Made by a program: the position numbers and the translations under genes. Shown here in pieces: positions 1 through 6,581 of a stretch of DNA of 32,129 nt. The notes under the pieces were generated by a model. The model made no database searches and was not told where the DNA came from. It worked only from the letters and a program-made list of their open reading frames with translations. Position 1 is the stretch's first letter, and every line of letters starts with the position of its first letter. Origin of the DNA: an uncultured Ruminococcus sp. GTDB taxonomy: Bacteria; Bacillota; Clostridia; Oscillospirales; Acutalibacteraceae. Where the stretch lies: positions 1-32,129 of the forward strand of contig CADBZY010000022.1 of NCBI GenBank assembly GCA_902799245.1. The letters are read 5' to 3'.

Positions 1-282
1 TAAGTAACCTGATTTCAGGTCTTCAAGTCGAAAAACGCAAAAAGAAACGACCTTTACAGATGACAAGCATCTTAAGTTAGTGCATATGGGGCAGAGCCCA
101 TCGCTGCAATAACGTTGGATGCACAACACCCCGGGCGCAACCTATAAAGGAAAAAATGAATCATTCCTTGCCCAAAATCGGAGAAAAAACTACAAATTTA
201 TATGAGCCGATCCCCTGTTTACGCTATTCTTACACTTTTTTTACAATCACTATTACAATATACAGAAAAGGGGGAGTGACCT
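1..282. other. Gene-free leader region with several small hairpins
   Basis: No convincing coding frame is seen here. Several inverted repeats are visible: CCTGA/TCAGG at 8-19, GATG/CATC at 59-71, and GTGCAT (80-85) with ATGCAC (119-124), which encloses ATGGG/CCCAT (86-101). The part from about 160 to 270 is AT-rich and contains a -10-like TACAAT at 254-259 without a good -35. The hairpin cluster could be a 5' leader RNA or the end of an upstream transcript. I could not match it to any riboswitch class I know. A purine-rich ribosome binding site (AAAAGGGGGAG) sits at 266-276, just before the transporter gene. Confidence 0.4.
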
Positions 283-318
283 ATCGAAAGCAAATCAGGA
301 AAAACAGCGGCAGCGGCA

Positions 319-798
319 TTGCTGGCGGCGCTGGCCATACTGCTCGGATACGTGGAATATCTGATTCCTGTTGTGCCTCCGATAGCGGGCATCAAGCTGG
401 GACTGGGAAACTTTGCGGTGCTTGCGGCTTTGATGCTGCTGAAATCGGACGGGCTGGCGGCGGGCATCATGCTGACGAAGGTGACAATGACCGCCATCCT
501 GTTTTCGGGTCTGGGTGGATTAGCCTATTCCATCGCGGGCGGCACGGTGAGTCTGCTCGTAATGATGCTTGCGCGGCGCTGCCAATCGCTCTCCGCGGCA
601 GGAGTCAGCTGCGCGGGAGGCGCGGCGCATATGGCGGCGCAGGTTGCCGTCGCTTCATTTGTCACCGGCACAAGGGAAGTGCTGCTGCTTCTTCCGCTGC
701 TGACCGCAGTGGGAACGGCGACGGGTCTGTTAAACGGAATACTTGTCAATCTGACAAAAGGCAGCCTGCAAAAATACGTTGCGTCAGGCCGCATATAA
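319..798 (+). CDS. Gx transporter family membrane protein (HepI-like)
   Basis: A very hydrophobic protein of about 160 residues with four to five predicted membrane segments. The conserved patch YVEYLIP...PGIKLGLGN-like (here PPIAGIKLGLGNFAVLAALMLL is split across residues 19-40) is typical of the Gx_transp family. That family was formerly annotated as heptaprenyl diphosphate synthase component I and resembles ECF-type S components; its substrate is unknown. It often lies beside FMN-binding/RNF-type genes, but no such neighbour is in this window. The start is uncertain. The TTG used here lacks a ribosome binding site, whereas a strong GGGGGAG lies 5' of an in-frame ATC at 283, which would add 12 residues (IESKSGKTAAAA) after an upstream in-frame stop. 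No ATG or GTG exists in between. A strong terminator follows closely. Confidence 0.8.
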   Translation: MLAALAILLGYVEYLIPVVPPIAGIKLGLGNFAVLAALMLLKSDGLAAGIMLTKVTMTAILFSGLGGLAYSIAGGTVSLLVMMLARRCQSLSAAGVSCAGGAAHMAAQVAVASFVTGTREVLLLLPLLTAVGTATGLLNGILVNLTKGSLQKYVASGRI

Positions 799-815
799 AT
801 GAAACTTTGAACATT

Positions 816-851
816 AAAAAGCGGGTGGAGATAATGCTCCATCCGCTTTTT
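816..851. terminator. Bidirectional rho-independent terminator
   Basis: AAAAAGCGGGTGGAG, loop ATAATG, then CTCCATCCGCTTTTT. This is a stem of about 15 bp with one wobble/mismatch and T runs on both strands. It ends the Gx transporter transcript and, on the other strand, can end the XRE regulator transcript whose stop codon lies about 130 bases away. Confidence 0.9.
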
Positions 852-978
852 AAGCATAACGCATAACGCGTGAGTAACCAATTGGAAACCGGGGGCTTTC
901 GCTGTCAGAATTCTTTCATCTGATCATCCGTCAGCCCATTGCATCCATTTTGCTTGGATCACTGCATGTCCGTTAAGA

Positions 979-1389
979 TTAGTCCTCGTCCTCTTCGGAA
1001 GCCTTGCGGCGCTTTTTGCGGCCCTCAAACGCTTCGGGGCTGATGGACTTGAGCAGATCCTTCTGCTGATTGGGAGAAAGAACTCTGAAATAAATGACAA
1101 GTCTCTTTTCCGGCTTGGAGAGGTCATAGATGTGGAGCTTGTCCTCATCGTCGTCCTGTGTGTCGGAATCATGGACATTGGAAAGAGTGGGATCCGGCTC
1201 TTCCATAAGCTCGTAATAGCTGATATTGAAAATCTTGAGCAGCTTGTTGACCGACTTGATGTCGGGAGTGGTCTTGCCGGATTCATAGTAAGCATAGGTT
1301 GAGCGGTCGAGACCTAATACATCTGCCACCTGCTGCTGTGTCAATCCGGAAGTCGTTCTGAAATGTTTTAATCTTTGATTTAATAACAT
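979..1389 (-). CDS. XRE-family helix-turn-helix transcriptional regulator
   Basis: A 136-residue protein with an N-terminal Cro/C1-type HTH: LNQRLKHFRTTSGLTQQQVADVLGLD followed by STYAYYESGKTTP (about residues 2-45). It then continues into the usual SVNKLLKIFNISYYELME. The remainder is not a recognised domain; it has an acidic linker, a segment around RLVIYFRVLSPNQQKDLL, and a Lys/Arg patch followed by an acidic tail (ASEEDED). The ATG start is chosen because AGGTGG lies 8 bases upstream; a longer GTG-started frame would place its start inside that site. It is transcribed alone. Three GTAC motifs overlap its own promoter, consistent with autoregulation (inferred). Its targets are unknown. Confidence 0.9.
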   Translation of the reverse strand: MLLNQRLKHFRTTSGLTQQQVADVLGLDRSTYAYYESGKTTPDIKSVNKLLKIFNISYYELMEEPDPTLSNVHDSDTQDDDEDKLHIYDLSKPEKRLVIYFRVLSPNQQKDLLKSISPEAFEGRKKRRKASEEDED

Positions 1390-1435
1390 AAATAGCACCA
1401 CCTGATTAAAATAAGAATTTCATAGGATTTAGTTT

Positions 1436-1520
1436 TGTACACTCAAGTACTAAGGTACATTATACTGAATAAAAAACCGATTTTCCAGTGTTGATAAATA
1501 AATTCACTGATTGTTCACTG
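1436..1520 (-). promoter_or_regulatory. Promoter and candidate operator of the XRE regulator
   Basis: On the minus strand, TGGAAA (1482-1487) and TATAAT (1459-1464) are separated by 17 bases. GTAC occurs three times around the expected transcription start (1437-1440, 1447-1450, 1455-1458), with TGTAC and GTACA as the outer arms. Upstream of the -35, TTCACTG is directly repeated at 1503-1509 and 1514-1520, an 11-base period. The promoter is well supported; the operator roles are inference. Confidence 0.6.
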
Positions 1521-1587
1521 TTATTTTACATTTAATAAATACAGATTTTATAATTTCGGAAAAATAACTTACCGAAACATTCATTTA

Positions 1588-1689
1588 TCAGAAAATGCTG
1601 TAAAGAGCGCCCGCCAGAATGCCGACAACCATCATGGCAGCGAGGATGATGGCCATCACTCTGACCCAGGTTTTCTGCTTGTTGTACAT
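1588..1689 (-). CDS. Small single-pass membrane protein (33 aa)
   Basis: A 33-residue open frame beginning MYNKQKTWVRVMA and continuing as one hydrophobic helix (about residues 10-32: VMAIILAAMMVVGILAGALY) to a TGA stop. It has a perfect ribosome binding site, GGAGGT, 7 bases before the ATG, and its own promoter 65-90 bases upstream. The layout (short basic N-terminus, one transmembrane helix, no further domain) resembles the small Firmicute membrane proteins of the Prli42/DUF4044 type, such as the stressosome-associated Prli42 of Listeria. That assignment rests on general shape only. A longer overlapping frame of 76 codons in another phase is rejected because it lacks a ribosome binding site and any protein-like composition. 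Confidence 0.75.
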   Translation of the reverse strand: MYNKQKTWVRVMAIILAAMMVVGILAGALYSIF

Positions 1690-1753
1690 AGTATTCACCT
1701 CCCTGCATGTATAGAATGGATCCTCCGTTCAATGAGAATTCTTTATGAATTAC

Positions 1754-1782
1754 AGTATACAATTACTCTGAACAATAAGCAA
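1754..1782 (-). promoter_or_regulatory. Promoter of the 33-aa membrane protein gene
   Basis: Minus-strand TTGCTT (1777-1782), a 17-base spacer, then TATACT (1754-1759). It lies in the gap between the CinA-like gene and the small membrane protein gene, so the small gene need not depend on read-through from the upstream operon. Confidence 0.6.
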
Positions 1783-1790
1783 CAGATGCA

Positions 1791-2492
1791 TTATGTTCCT
1801 CCGCGGTTTTCATCGTCGTACATATAATCAAACGCCGTGTCGTCGGGGGAATCCTCATGCGCACGCCGGGAAGCGCGTTCCATGGTTTCAATCAGCTGAT
1901 ACTCGCTGTATTCGCGGGTCACTGGCGCGGCTTTGGGATTTCTCCGGAACTTTTCGTAATCCCTCTGTGCCGCGGACGTTTCGGTTGTCTTCTGGGCAGA
2001 AGCGGCGCGCCGCCTTCGCGTTACCTCGGGAATGAAGTATTCCCTCATTCCCACTGCCGCGGCTACCGTGAGGCGGTAGTGCGCAGGGAGCACGATGATG
2101 CTCTGTACGCCCGATCGCAGCAGAATCCCCTCGACGCCACCCTGACGCGTGGGAAAGAGGATCGAACCCGCAAGCGACGGAAGGCGCAAACCTCTCAGTC
2201 TGTCGTAGCAATAGCGCGAACGGCTTCTGTATTTTGTCTCCAGAGGAATTCCCAAGGCGCGCGACAGGATAAAAACGATATTGTCCGCCTGCGTCCGACA
2301 TTCCGCGCCGCCGATAATAATGACATTGTCGCTGCGGGAGAGGATACTGCTGATCAGAAGCGGGATGCGTTCGGGGTGAACCGTGACATCGTGGCTTTTG
2401 ACGGCTCCGCAGTAATCGGTCAGCAGGTCGAGTACAGCGTCGGATCGTCTGCTGTCGGGCTGATTTTTGTACCAGATAATTCCGGCTGACAT
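1791..2492 (-). CDS. Divergent CinA N-terminal / MoCF-like domain protein
   Basis: A 233-residue protein, last in the minus-strand operon. Residues about 40-150 resemble the molybdopterin-binding (MoCF/CinA-N) fold: SRSDNVIIIGGAE matches the family's strand plus GG turn, then DNIVFILSRALGIPLE, then a LPSLAGSILFPT segment (compare the family's 'P.G....PN..G'), and GGVEGILLRSGVQSIIVLPAH (compare 'G......K.I..LPG.P'). It is followed by an Arg/Ala-rich, acidic, probably disordered tail (residues 155-233). The canonical TGG-LGPT-D motif is degenerate (IIGGAECRTQAD), so ADP-ribose pyrophosphatase activity known for full CinA is uncertain. The CinA C-terminal enzyme is encoded two genes upstream in the same operon, which supports the assignment. 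It remains a moderate-confidence call by eye. Confidence 0.5.
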   Translation of the reverse strand: MSAGIIWYKNQPDSRRSDAVLDLLTDYCGAVKSHDVTVHPERIPLLISSILSRSDNVIIIGGAECRTQADNIVFILSRALGIPLETKYRSRSRYCYDRLRGLRLPSLAGSILFPTRQGGVEGILLRSGVQSIIVLPAHYRLTVAAAVGMREYFIPEVTRRRRAASAQKTTETSAAQRDYEKFRRNPKAAPVTREYSEYQLIETMERASRRAHEDSPDDTAFDYMYDDENRGGT

Positions 2493-2508
2493 CGCTTCAC
2501 CGCCCTGT

Positions 2509-3453
2509 TTAAGGCATAAGGGGATTGGTTGCCTTGTATGACTTGCTTACGTCGATCTTGCTTTCATCGTCGCGCACGCGGCGTGCCGCGATAACCATGC
2601 GCCAGTGGCTCTTTTCATATGAGCAGGTGGAGAGCAGCAAAATCTTATCGTCCGCACGGACGTCGACGGGCGTTGTGATCAGCGAGCGTTTTTTCAGTTC
2701 GTCCACAAATTTCAGGAATTCCGCGTCGTCCTTGAAATCTGTCTGAATGTAATTGAAGGGTGTTCCTGACGCCCATGTGGTAGTGGCACGGAAGTTGGAG
2801 AAGATGATCCATTCCGACCGGTTGTAGATCGTGTCAAAGCGGATAACAGGGTTTTCCTTGTAAAAGTCAACATCGTTGTACTTTTTGAGCTGGGCAAACA
2901 TGGTGCCGTTGCGGCGGTGATGACCGTAGATGATAAAGTTCCTGGTGTCGGAATCGGGCTTGACGCTGTTGCGGTAGTCAAGGAACGGACAGCCCGAGTA
3001 GTTGTATTCCTTGTTGATATTGTGCCGGAGATAATAGGAATTGTCCTTTGTCTGCACGACGGGATAATCAATCAGCGTATTGGAGATGTTGATCCATCCG
3101 ACAACGTCGCTGTTCAGTTCCCTGATCGTCTGGAAGGAAGCAAGCGTGCCGTCCTCAAGGCGCTCCTCCTCCTTATTCTTCTCGTCATTGTTCCAGACAC
3201 CGTCCTCGGCGGTGGAGGGATCTTCGCTCTGATAATCTTTCTTGTATGAAGCAAGCTCTAACTGCTCTAAATACGGCTCGCCGAAGTATTTATAAACCAG
3301 ATAGCCTCCCGAACCCAAGAAAACAATCACCGAAATGAAAAGAATCACCTTGCTGACAGGGTCCATTTTTCTTTTGTATTTCTTTTTGTTGGCTTTTGCG
3401 TTCAACTCTTCTTCCAATTCAAAAAGATCGTATTCTTCGTTTGTTTTTGCCAT
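2509..3453 (-). CDS. srtB: Class B sortase (SrtB family transpeptidase)
   Basis: A 314-residue membrane-anchored cysteine transpeptidase that cleaves a sorting signal in exported proteins and joins them to peptidoglycan or pilin. Seen: a basic cytoplasmic N-terminus (residues 1-33), one membrane helix (about 34-56), a charged linker, then the sortase beta-barrel. Catalytic residues are visible: His178 in IIYGHHRRNGTMF (class B usually has GHN/GHR), Cys277 in LLLSTCSYE, and Arg285 in HWRMVIAARRV. The class B helical insertion fits the region DAEFLKFVDELKKRSL. It is embedded between two CinA-type genes rather than beside a substrate gene, and no LPXTG- or NPQTN-like surface protein is encoded in the window, so the substrate lies elsewhere. 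The ATG follows a GGACGGTG ribosome binding site. Confidence 0.92.
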   Translation of the reverse strand: MAKTNEEYDLFELEEELNAKANKKKYKRKMDPVSKVILFISVIVFLGSGGYLVYKYFGEPYLEQLELASYKKDYQSEDPSTAEDGVWNNDEKNKEEERLEDGTLASFQTIRELNSDVVGWINISNTLIDYPVVQTKDNSYYLRHNINKEYNYSGCPFLDYRNSVKPDSDTRNFIIYGHHRRNGTMFAQLKKYNDVDFYKENPVIRFDTIYNRSEWIIFSNFRATTTWASGTPFNYIQTDFKDDAEFLKFVDELKKRSLITTPVDVRADDKILLLSTCSYEKSHWRMVIAARRVRDDESKIDVSKSYKATNPLMP

Positions 3454-3480
3454 ACCAATTCACCGTCCTTATTATTTTTG

Positions 3481-3969
3481 TTATTGCCGCAGCATAGACA
3501 GCACGTTAGTGAGAACCGTTTCGGCAGCCTTACGGCGGATATAATCCCTGTCGGCTCCCGGCCTGTCGATCAACAGACGGGTGACTTCGGTGCCGTCCTT
3601 GGTGGCGATCGCGGTATAGACCAGCCCGACCGGTTTTTCAGGAGTGCCGCCGCCGGGTCCTGCTATGCCGGTTGTGGCAACGCCAATATCCGCGCCGGAA
3701 ACTCTGCGGATGCCCTCGGCCATCGCGCGTGCCGTTTCGGGCGATACAGCCCCGTGTGAGGCGAGAATTTCCTCGGGAACGCCCACCATTTTTGTTTTCA
3801 TTTCGTTGGAATAGGTGGTGATGCCCAAGTCAAATACGTCGGAAGAACCCGGCGCGTCGGTGATGATTTTGGAAATCAGTCCGGCCGTGCAGGATTCGAC
3901 GGAAGCGATTTTCATTCCGCGTTCTTTCAATGCCGCGACCAGTGCGGCGGAAATGTCAAACTGCGTCAT
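3481..3969 (-). CDS. pncC: CinA C-terminal family nicotinamide-nucleotide amidohydrolase
   Basis: A 162-residue stand-alone CinA C-terminal domain, the usual length for PncC. This enzyme deamidates nicotinamide mononucleotide to nicotinate mononucleotide in NAD salvage. Family hallmarks are visible: SVESCTAGLISKIITDAPGSS (residues about 24-44), the substrate-binding Y-S-N-E region (TTYSNEMKTKMVGV), HGAVSPETARAMAEG, and the glycine-rich ATTGIAGPGGGTPEKPVGLV (about 98-117). The C-terminal helix DRDYIRRKAAETVL carries the conserved Arg. It starts 16 bases after thiI ends and is followed 27 bases later by the sortase gene, so the operon is tight. In many bacteria this domain is fused to the CinA N-terminal domain; here a CinA-N-like protein is separate and downstream. 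Confidence 0.93.
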   Translation of the reverse strand: MTQFDISAALVAALKERGMKIASVESCTAGLISKIITDAPGSSDVFDLGITTYSNEMKTKMVGVPEEILASHGAVSPETARAMAEGIRRVSGADIGVATTGIAGPGGGTPEKPVGLVYTAIATKDGTEVTRLLIDRPGADRDYIRRKAAETVLTNVLSMLRQ

Positions 3970-3985
3970 CCTGTAAAAACCCTCC

Positions 3986-5176
3986 TTATCTGTCGGGGGT
4001 GATGATGGTGAGCTGTGTGTCTCTCACTGCATTTTCGATCATGGCTGCGACGTTGATTTCGTCCGCTTCCAGTGCCTTCTCCGCCTGCATGATCTTTTCC
4101 AGAACCGGCTTTGTCTTGGGATGCTTGGGAGTAAACACCGTGCAGCAGTCCTCAAAGGGCTGAATGGAAATGTCGAAAGTGTCAATTCTGCGGGCGATGG
4201 TCACGATTTCTTCCTTGTCCATGCCGATGACGGGACGGAGAATAGGCATATCCGCCGCGGCGTCGGTACATTCGAGGGCGCGCAGCGTCTGGCTTGCCAC
4301 CTGACCCACGCTCTCGCCGCTGATCAGCGCAAGTGCTTCGTCTTTCCGCGCAAGGATCTGAGCAATTTTGATCATATACCGGCGCATGATGACGGTCAGC
4401 ATGTCCTCCGGGCAGTAGTCCCTGATCGCCTCCTGTATTTCGGTGAAGGGGACGATGTGCAGCCGAATCTCGCCTGACCATTCCGCGACCTTGCTCAGAA
4501 GATCCTTGACCTTTTCCTCGGCGCGAAGGCTGGTGTAGGGGGGAGAGGCGAAGTTGACAGCCGACAGCTCCAGTCCGCGCTTGGCCATCATCCACGAGGC
4601 GACAGGAGAGTCGATGCCGCCGGAGATCATCACGCAGGCGCGTCCGCCCGTTCCCACGGGAAGTCCGCCTGCGCCTCTGATGGGCTGCTTGTGGATATAC
4701 GCCGAAGTGTCCCGGATCTCCACCGTGACGATCAGGTCAGGATCATGCACATCCACCGTCAGATGGGGGAAATGGTCGAGAATGTATTCGCCCACCGTCG
4801 CGCAGATTTCGGGGCTTTTGAGCGGGAATTTCTTGTCGGCGCGCTTTGCGTTGACCTTGAAGGTCTTTGCGTCGTTCAACTCGTCGCCCAGATATTCGCA
4901 CACCGCAGGAAGAATTTCGTCCATGTCCTTGGGTATCTCAGCGGCGCGGCTGAGTGCGGCAATGCCGAATACCTTTGCAATCGCTTCGACAGCGTCCTCT
5001 ATGTCGGTGCCTTCCAGCGGCGTGACAAACATGGTGGACTGAGAGCGCCACACCTTCACACCGCCGAAGGGAGCGGCAGCCTTCTGTATGTTCTTTGCAA
5101 GCGTTTCCTCAAAGCTCCTGCGATTCAGACCTTTCAGGGCAAGCTCGCCGTTTTTGATAAGAATAATTTCGTTCAA
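3986..5176 (-). CDS. thiI: tRNA uracil 4-sulfurtransferase ThiI
   Basis: A 396-residue ThiI of the short type without a C-terminal rhodanese domain. It adenylates and thiolates U8 of tRNA and can supply sulfur for thiazole synthesis. Domain order: N-terminal ferredoxin-like domain (1-60), THUMP (about 60-165), and a PP-loop ATP pyrophosphatase domain with the SGGIDSP signature at 185-191. Conserved ThiI segments follow: NFASPPYTS, MLTVIMRRYMIKIAQ, ISGESVGQVASQT, and DTFDISIQPFEDCCTVF, which holds the Cys equivalent to E. coli Cys344. In rhodanese-less species the sulfur comes directly from a dedicated NifS-type cysteine desulfurase. That partner is encoded 18 bases upstream in the same operon, as in Bacillus nifZ-thiI. 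Confidence 0.97.
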   Translation of the reverse strand: MNEIILIKNGELALKGLNRRSFEETLAKNIQKAAAPFGGVKVWRSQSTMFVTPLEGTDIEDAVEAIAKVFGIAALSRAAEIPKDMDEILPAVCEYLGDELNDAKTFKVNAKRADKKFPLKSPEICATVGEYILDHFPHLTVDVHDPDLIVTVEIRDTSAYIHKQPIRGAGGLPVGTGGRACVMISGGIDSPVASWMMAKRGLELSAVNFASPPYTSLRAEEKVKDLLSKVAEWSGEIRLHIVPFTEIQEAIRDYCPEDMLTVIMRRYMIKIAQILARKDEALALISGESVGQVASQTLRALECTDAAADMPILRPVIGMDKEEIVTIARRIDTFDISIQPFEDCCTVFTPKHPKTKPVLEKIMQAEKALEADEINVAAMIENAVRDTQLTIITPDR

Positions 5177-5194
5177 GCTTTTTCCTCCAATAAT

Positions 5195-6358
5195 TTAATG
5201 AAAGTGTGCAAGTCGGGTGATTCCTTCTGCAACGGTATTCACAAGCGTGTCAACGTCATCGGTGGTGTTGTGCCCGCAGAAGCTCACGCGGATAGCGCTG
5301 TCGGCAGCGTCACGGGGAAGTCCCAGCGCCTTGATGACGTGACTCGGTTCGCCCTTGGCGCAGGCGGAACCTCCGGAAACATAGATTCCGCGTTCCGAGA
5401 GGAAGTTGAGCATTGTTTCGGCTTTTACGCAGCATGTGCTGAAATTGACGATGTAGGGCAGCGCGTCCTCCGGGCTGTTTATGACAATGCCATCGATACC
5501 ATGCAGCCTTTGCGTCGTGTAATCCCGCAGTGCCTTGATTGTTTCATACCTTTGGTTCATTCCGGATTTGTCGCAGGCAATGGCAGCCGCCGCACCGAAT
5601 GCCGCGATCACCGGCGCCGCTTCGGTGCCGGGTCGGAAGGAATCCTCCTGATGTCCGCCGTGGGTGAGAGAGGGAATCATCAGCCCTTTGCGCTTGTAGA
5701 GGGCGCCAGCGCCCTTCGGCGCGTGAATCTTGTGGGCTGAAACGGTGATCAGATCGGCTCCCAGTTTTTTGACGCTGACGGGAATCTTGCCGAACGCCTG
5801 CACGCAGTCGCAGTGAACGATTGCTTTGGGCGCGTTCCTGCGCGCAGCCCTGACAGCGGCTTCGACAGGAAGGATGCTCCCCACCTCATTGTTGACCATC
5901 ATCATGGTGACAAGGACGGTGTCGGCATTGACCGCCTCGGCGACCTGTTGCGGGGAAATGTGTCCGTGAGAGTCGGGAGCCAGCCGGATTACCTCAAAGC
6001 CCTGTTTTTCCAGCTCGGCGACGCTGTCGAGCACAGAAGAATGTTCGATAGCGGAAGTGACGATGCGTTTGCCATTGCGCCGGTTTTTAGCCGCCGCGCC
6101 GAACACCGCGATGTTGTTCGCCTCCGTGCCGCCCGAGGTAAAGAAAATTTCCTCCGGCGCAGCGGAAAGTGCCGAAGCCACGGCGCGCCGCGCTTCCCGG
6201 AGCTTTGCGGCCGCCTCGCTGCCCTTTACGTGCGTGGAGCTGGGATTGCCCCAGAAGCGCACCATCATTTCATTGGCGGCAGCGACCGCTTCGGGACAGG
6301 GCTGTGTGGTGGCACTGTTGTCAAGATAGATTTCCTGTGTGTCCTGAATTCTTTCCAA
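5195..6358 (-). CDS. NifS-type cysteine desulfurase
   Basis: A PLP enzyme of 387 residues that removes sulfur from cysteine as a persulfide, here probably feeding ThiI directly (NifZ-like role). Seen: N-terminal IYLDNSATTQP, FFTSGGTEANN, AIEHSSVL with the PLP-stacking His, NNEVGSILPV, HCDCVQAFGK, the PLP lysine in TVSAHKIHAPKGAG (Lys210 from this start), RPGTEAAP, and the mobile-loop catalytic Cys in SGGSACAKGEPSHV. The TTG start is preferred because GAGGTG lies just upstream. A longer frame starting at a TTG at 6388 begins inside the -10 box, upstream of the probable transcription start, so it is unlikely. It is the first gene of the minus-strand operon running to 1791. Confidence 0.95.
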   Translation of the reverse strand: MERIQDTQEIYLDNSATTQPCPEAVAAANEMMVRFWGNPSSTHVKGSEAAAKLREARRAVASALSAAPEEIFFTSGGTEANNIAVFGAAAKNRRNGKRIVTSAIEHSSVLDSVAELEKQGFEVIRLAPDSHGHISPQQVAEAVNADTVLVTMMMVNNEVGSILPVEAAVRAARRNAPKAIVHCDCVQAFGKIPVSVKKLGADLITVSAHKIHAPKGAGALYKRKGLMIPSLTHGGHQEDSFRPGTEAAPVIAAFGAAAAIACDKSGMNQRYETIKALRDYTTQRLHGIDGIVINSPEDALPYIVNFSTCCVKAETMLNFLSERGIYVSGGSACAKGEPSHVIKALGLPRDAADSAIRVSFCGHNTTDDVDTLVNTVAEGITRLAHFH

Positions 6359-6387
6359 AGAGAAAAAGCACCTCTTCAATAATGACA

Positions 6388-6393
6388 ATTATA
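6388..6393 (-). promoter_or_regulatory. -10 box of the cysteine desulfurase-thiI operon
   Basis: A perfect minus-strand TATAAT, placed about 30 bases before the chosen TTG start. The -35 region is weak (TGTTTT at a 17-base spacing), so the strength or need for an activator is unclear. Confidence 0.5.
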
Positions 6394-6502
6394 CCAATAT
6401 ATTGTAGCTTAAAACACACAGTAATGCAATAGCTATTAGTGACAGATTTTTTATTAAATTTTAAATATTCTTTTTACATGCCACTGTTCACAAATTATTG
6501 TG

Positions 6503-6531
6503 TTGAATTATGCGGGGAAGAAGTATATAAT
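6503..6531 (+). promoter_or_regulatory. Promoter of the MurL-like gene
   Basis: TTGAAT (6503-6508), a 17-base spacer, then TATAAT (6526-6531). It sits 50 bases before the ATG in the divergent gap shared with the cysteine desulfurase operon. Confidence 0.75.
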
Positions 6532-6581
6532 AAAAATATATTAAAAGTTTAACCTGAGCAAAACCAATCACAAAGGAGCGC

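Noticed and set aside
156-866. 236-codon plus-strand frame over the Gx transporter
   Set aside because: Arg/Gly/Ala-rich shadow in another phase; it runs through the terminator hairpin.
1532-1762. 76-codon minus-strand frame around the small membrane gene
   Set aside because: No ribosome binding site and no hydrophobic pattern; the 33-aa frame has both.
4691-5740. 349-codon plus-strand frame
   Set aside because: Antisense to thiI and the cysteine desulfurase, both with full catalytic motifs; no ribosome binding site.
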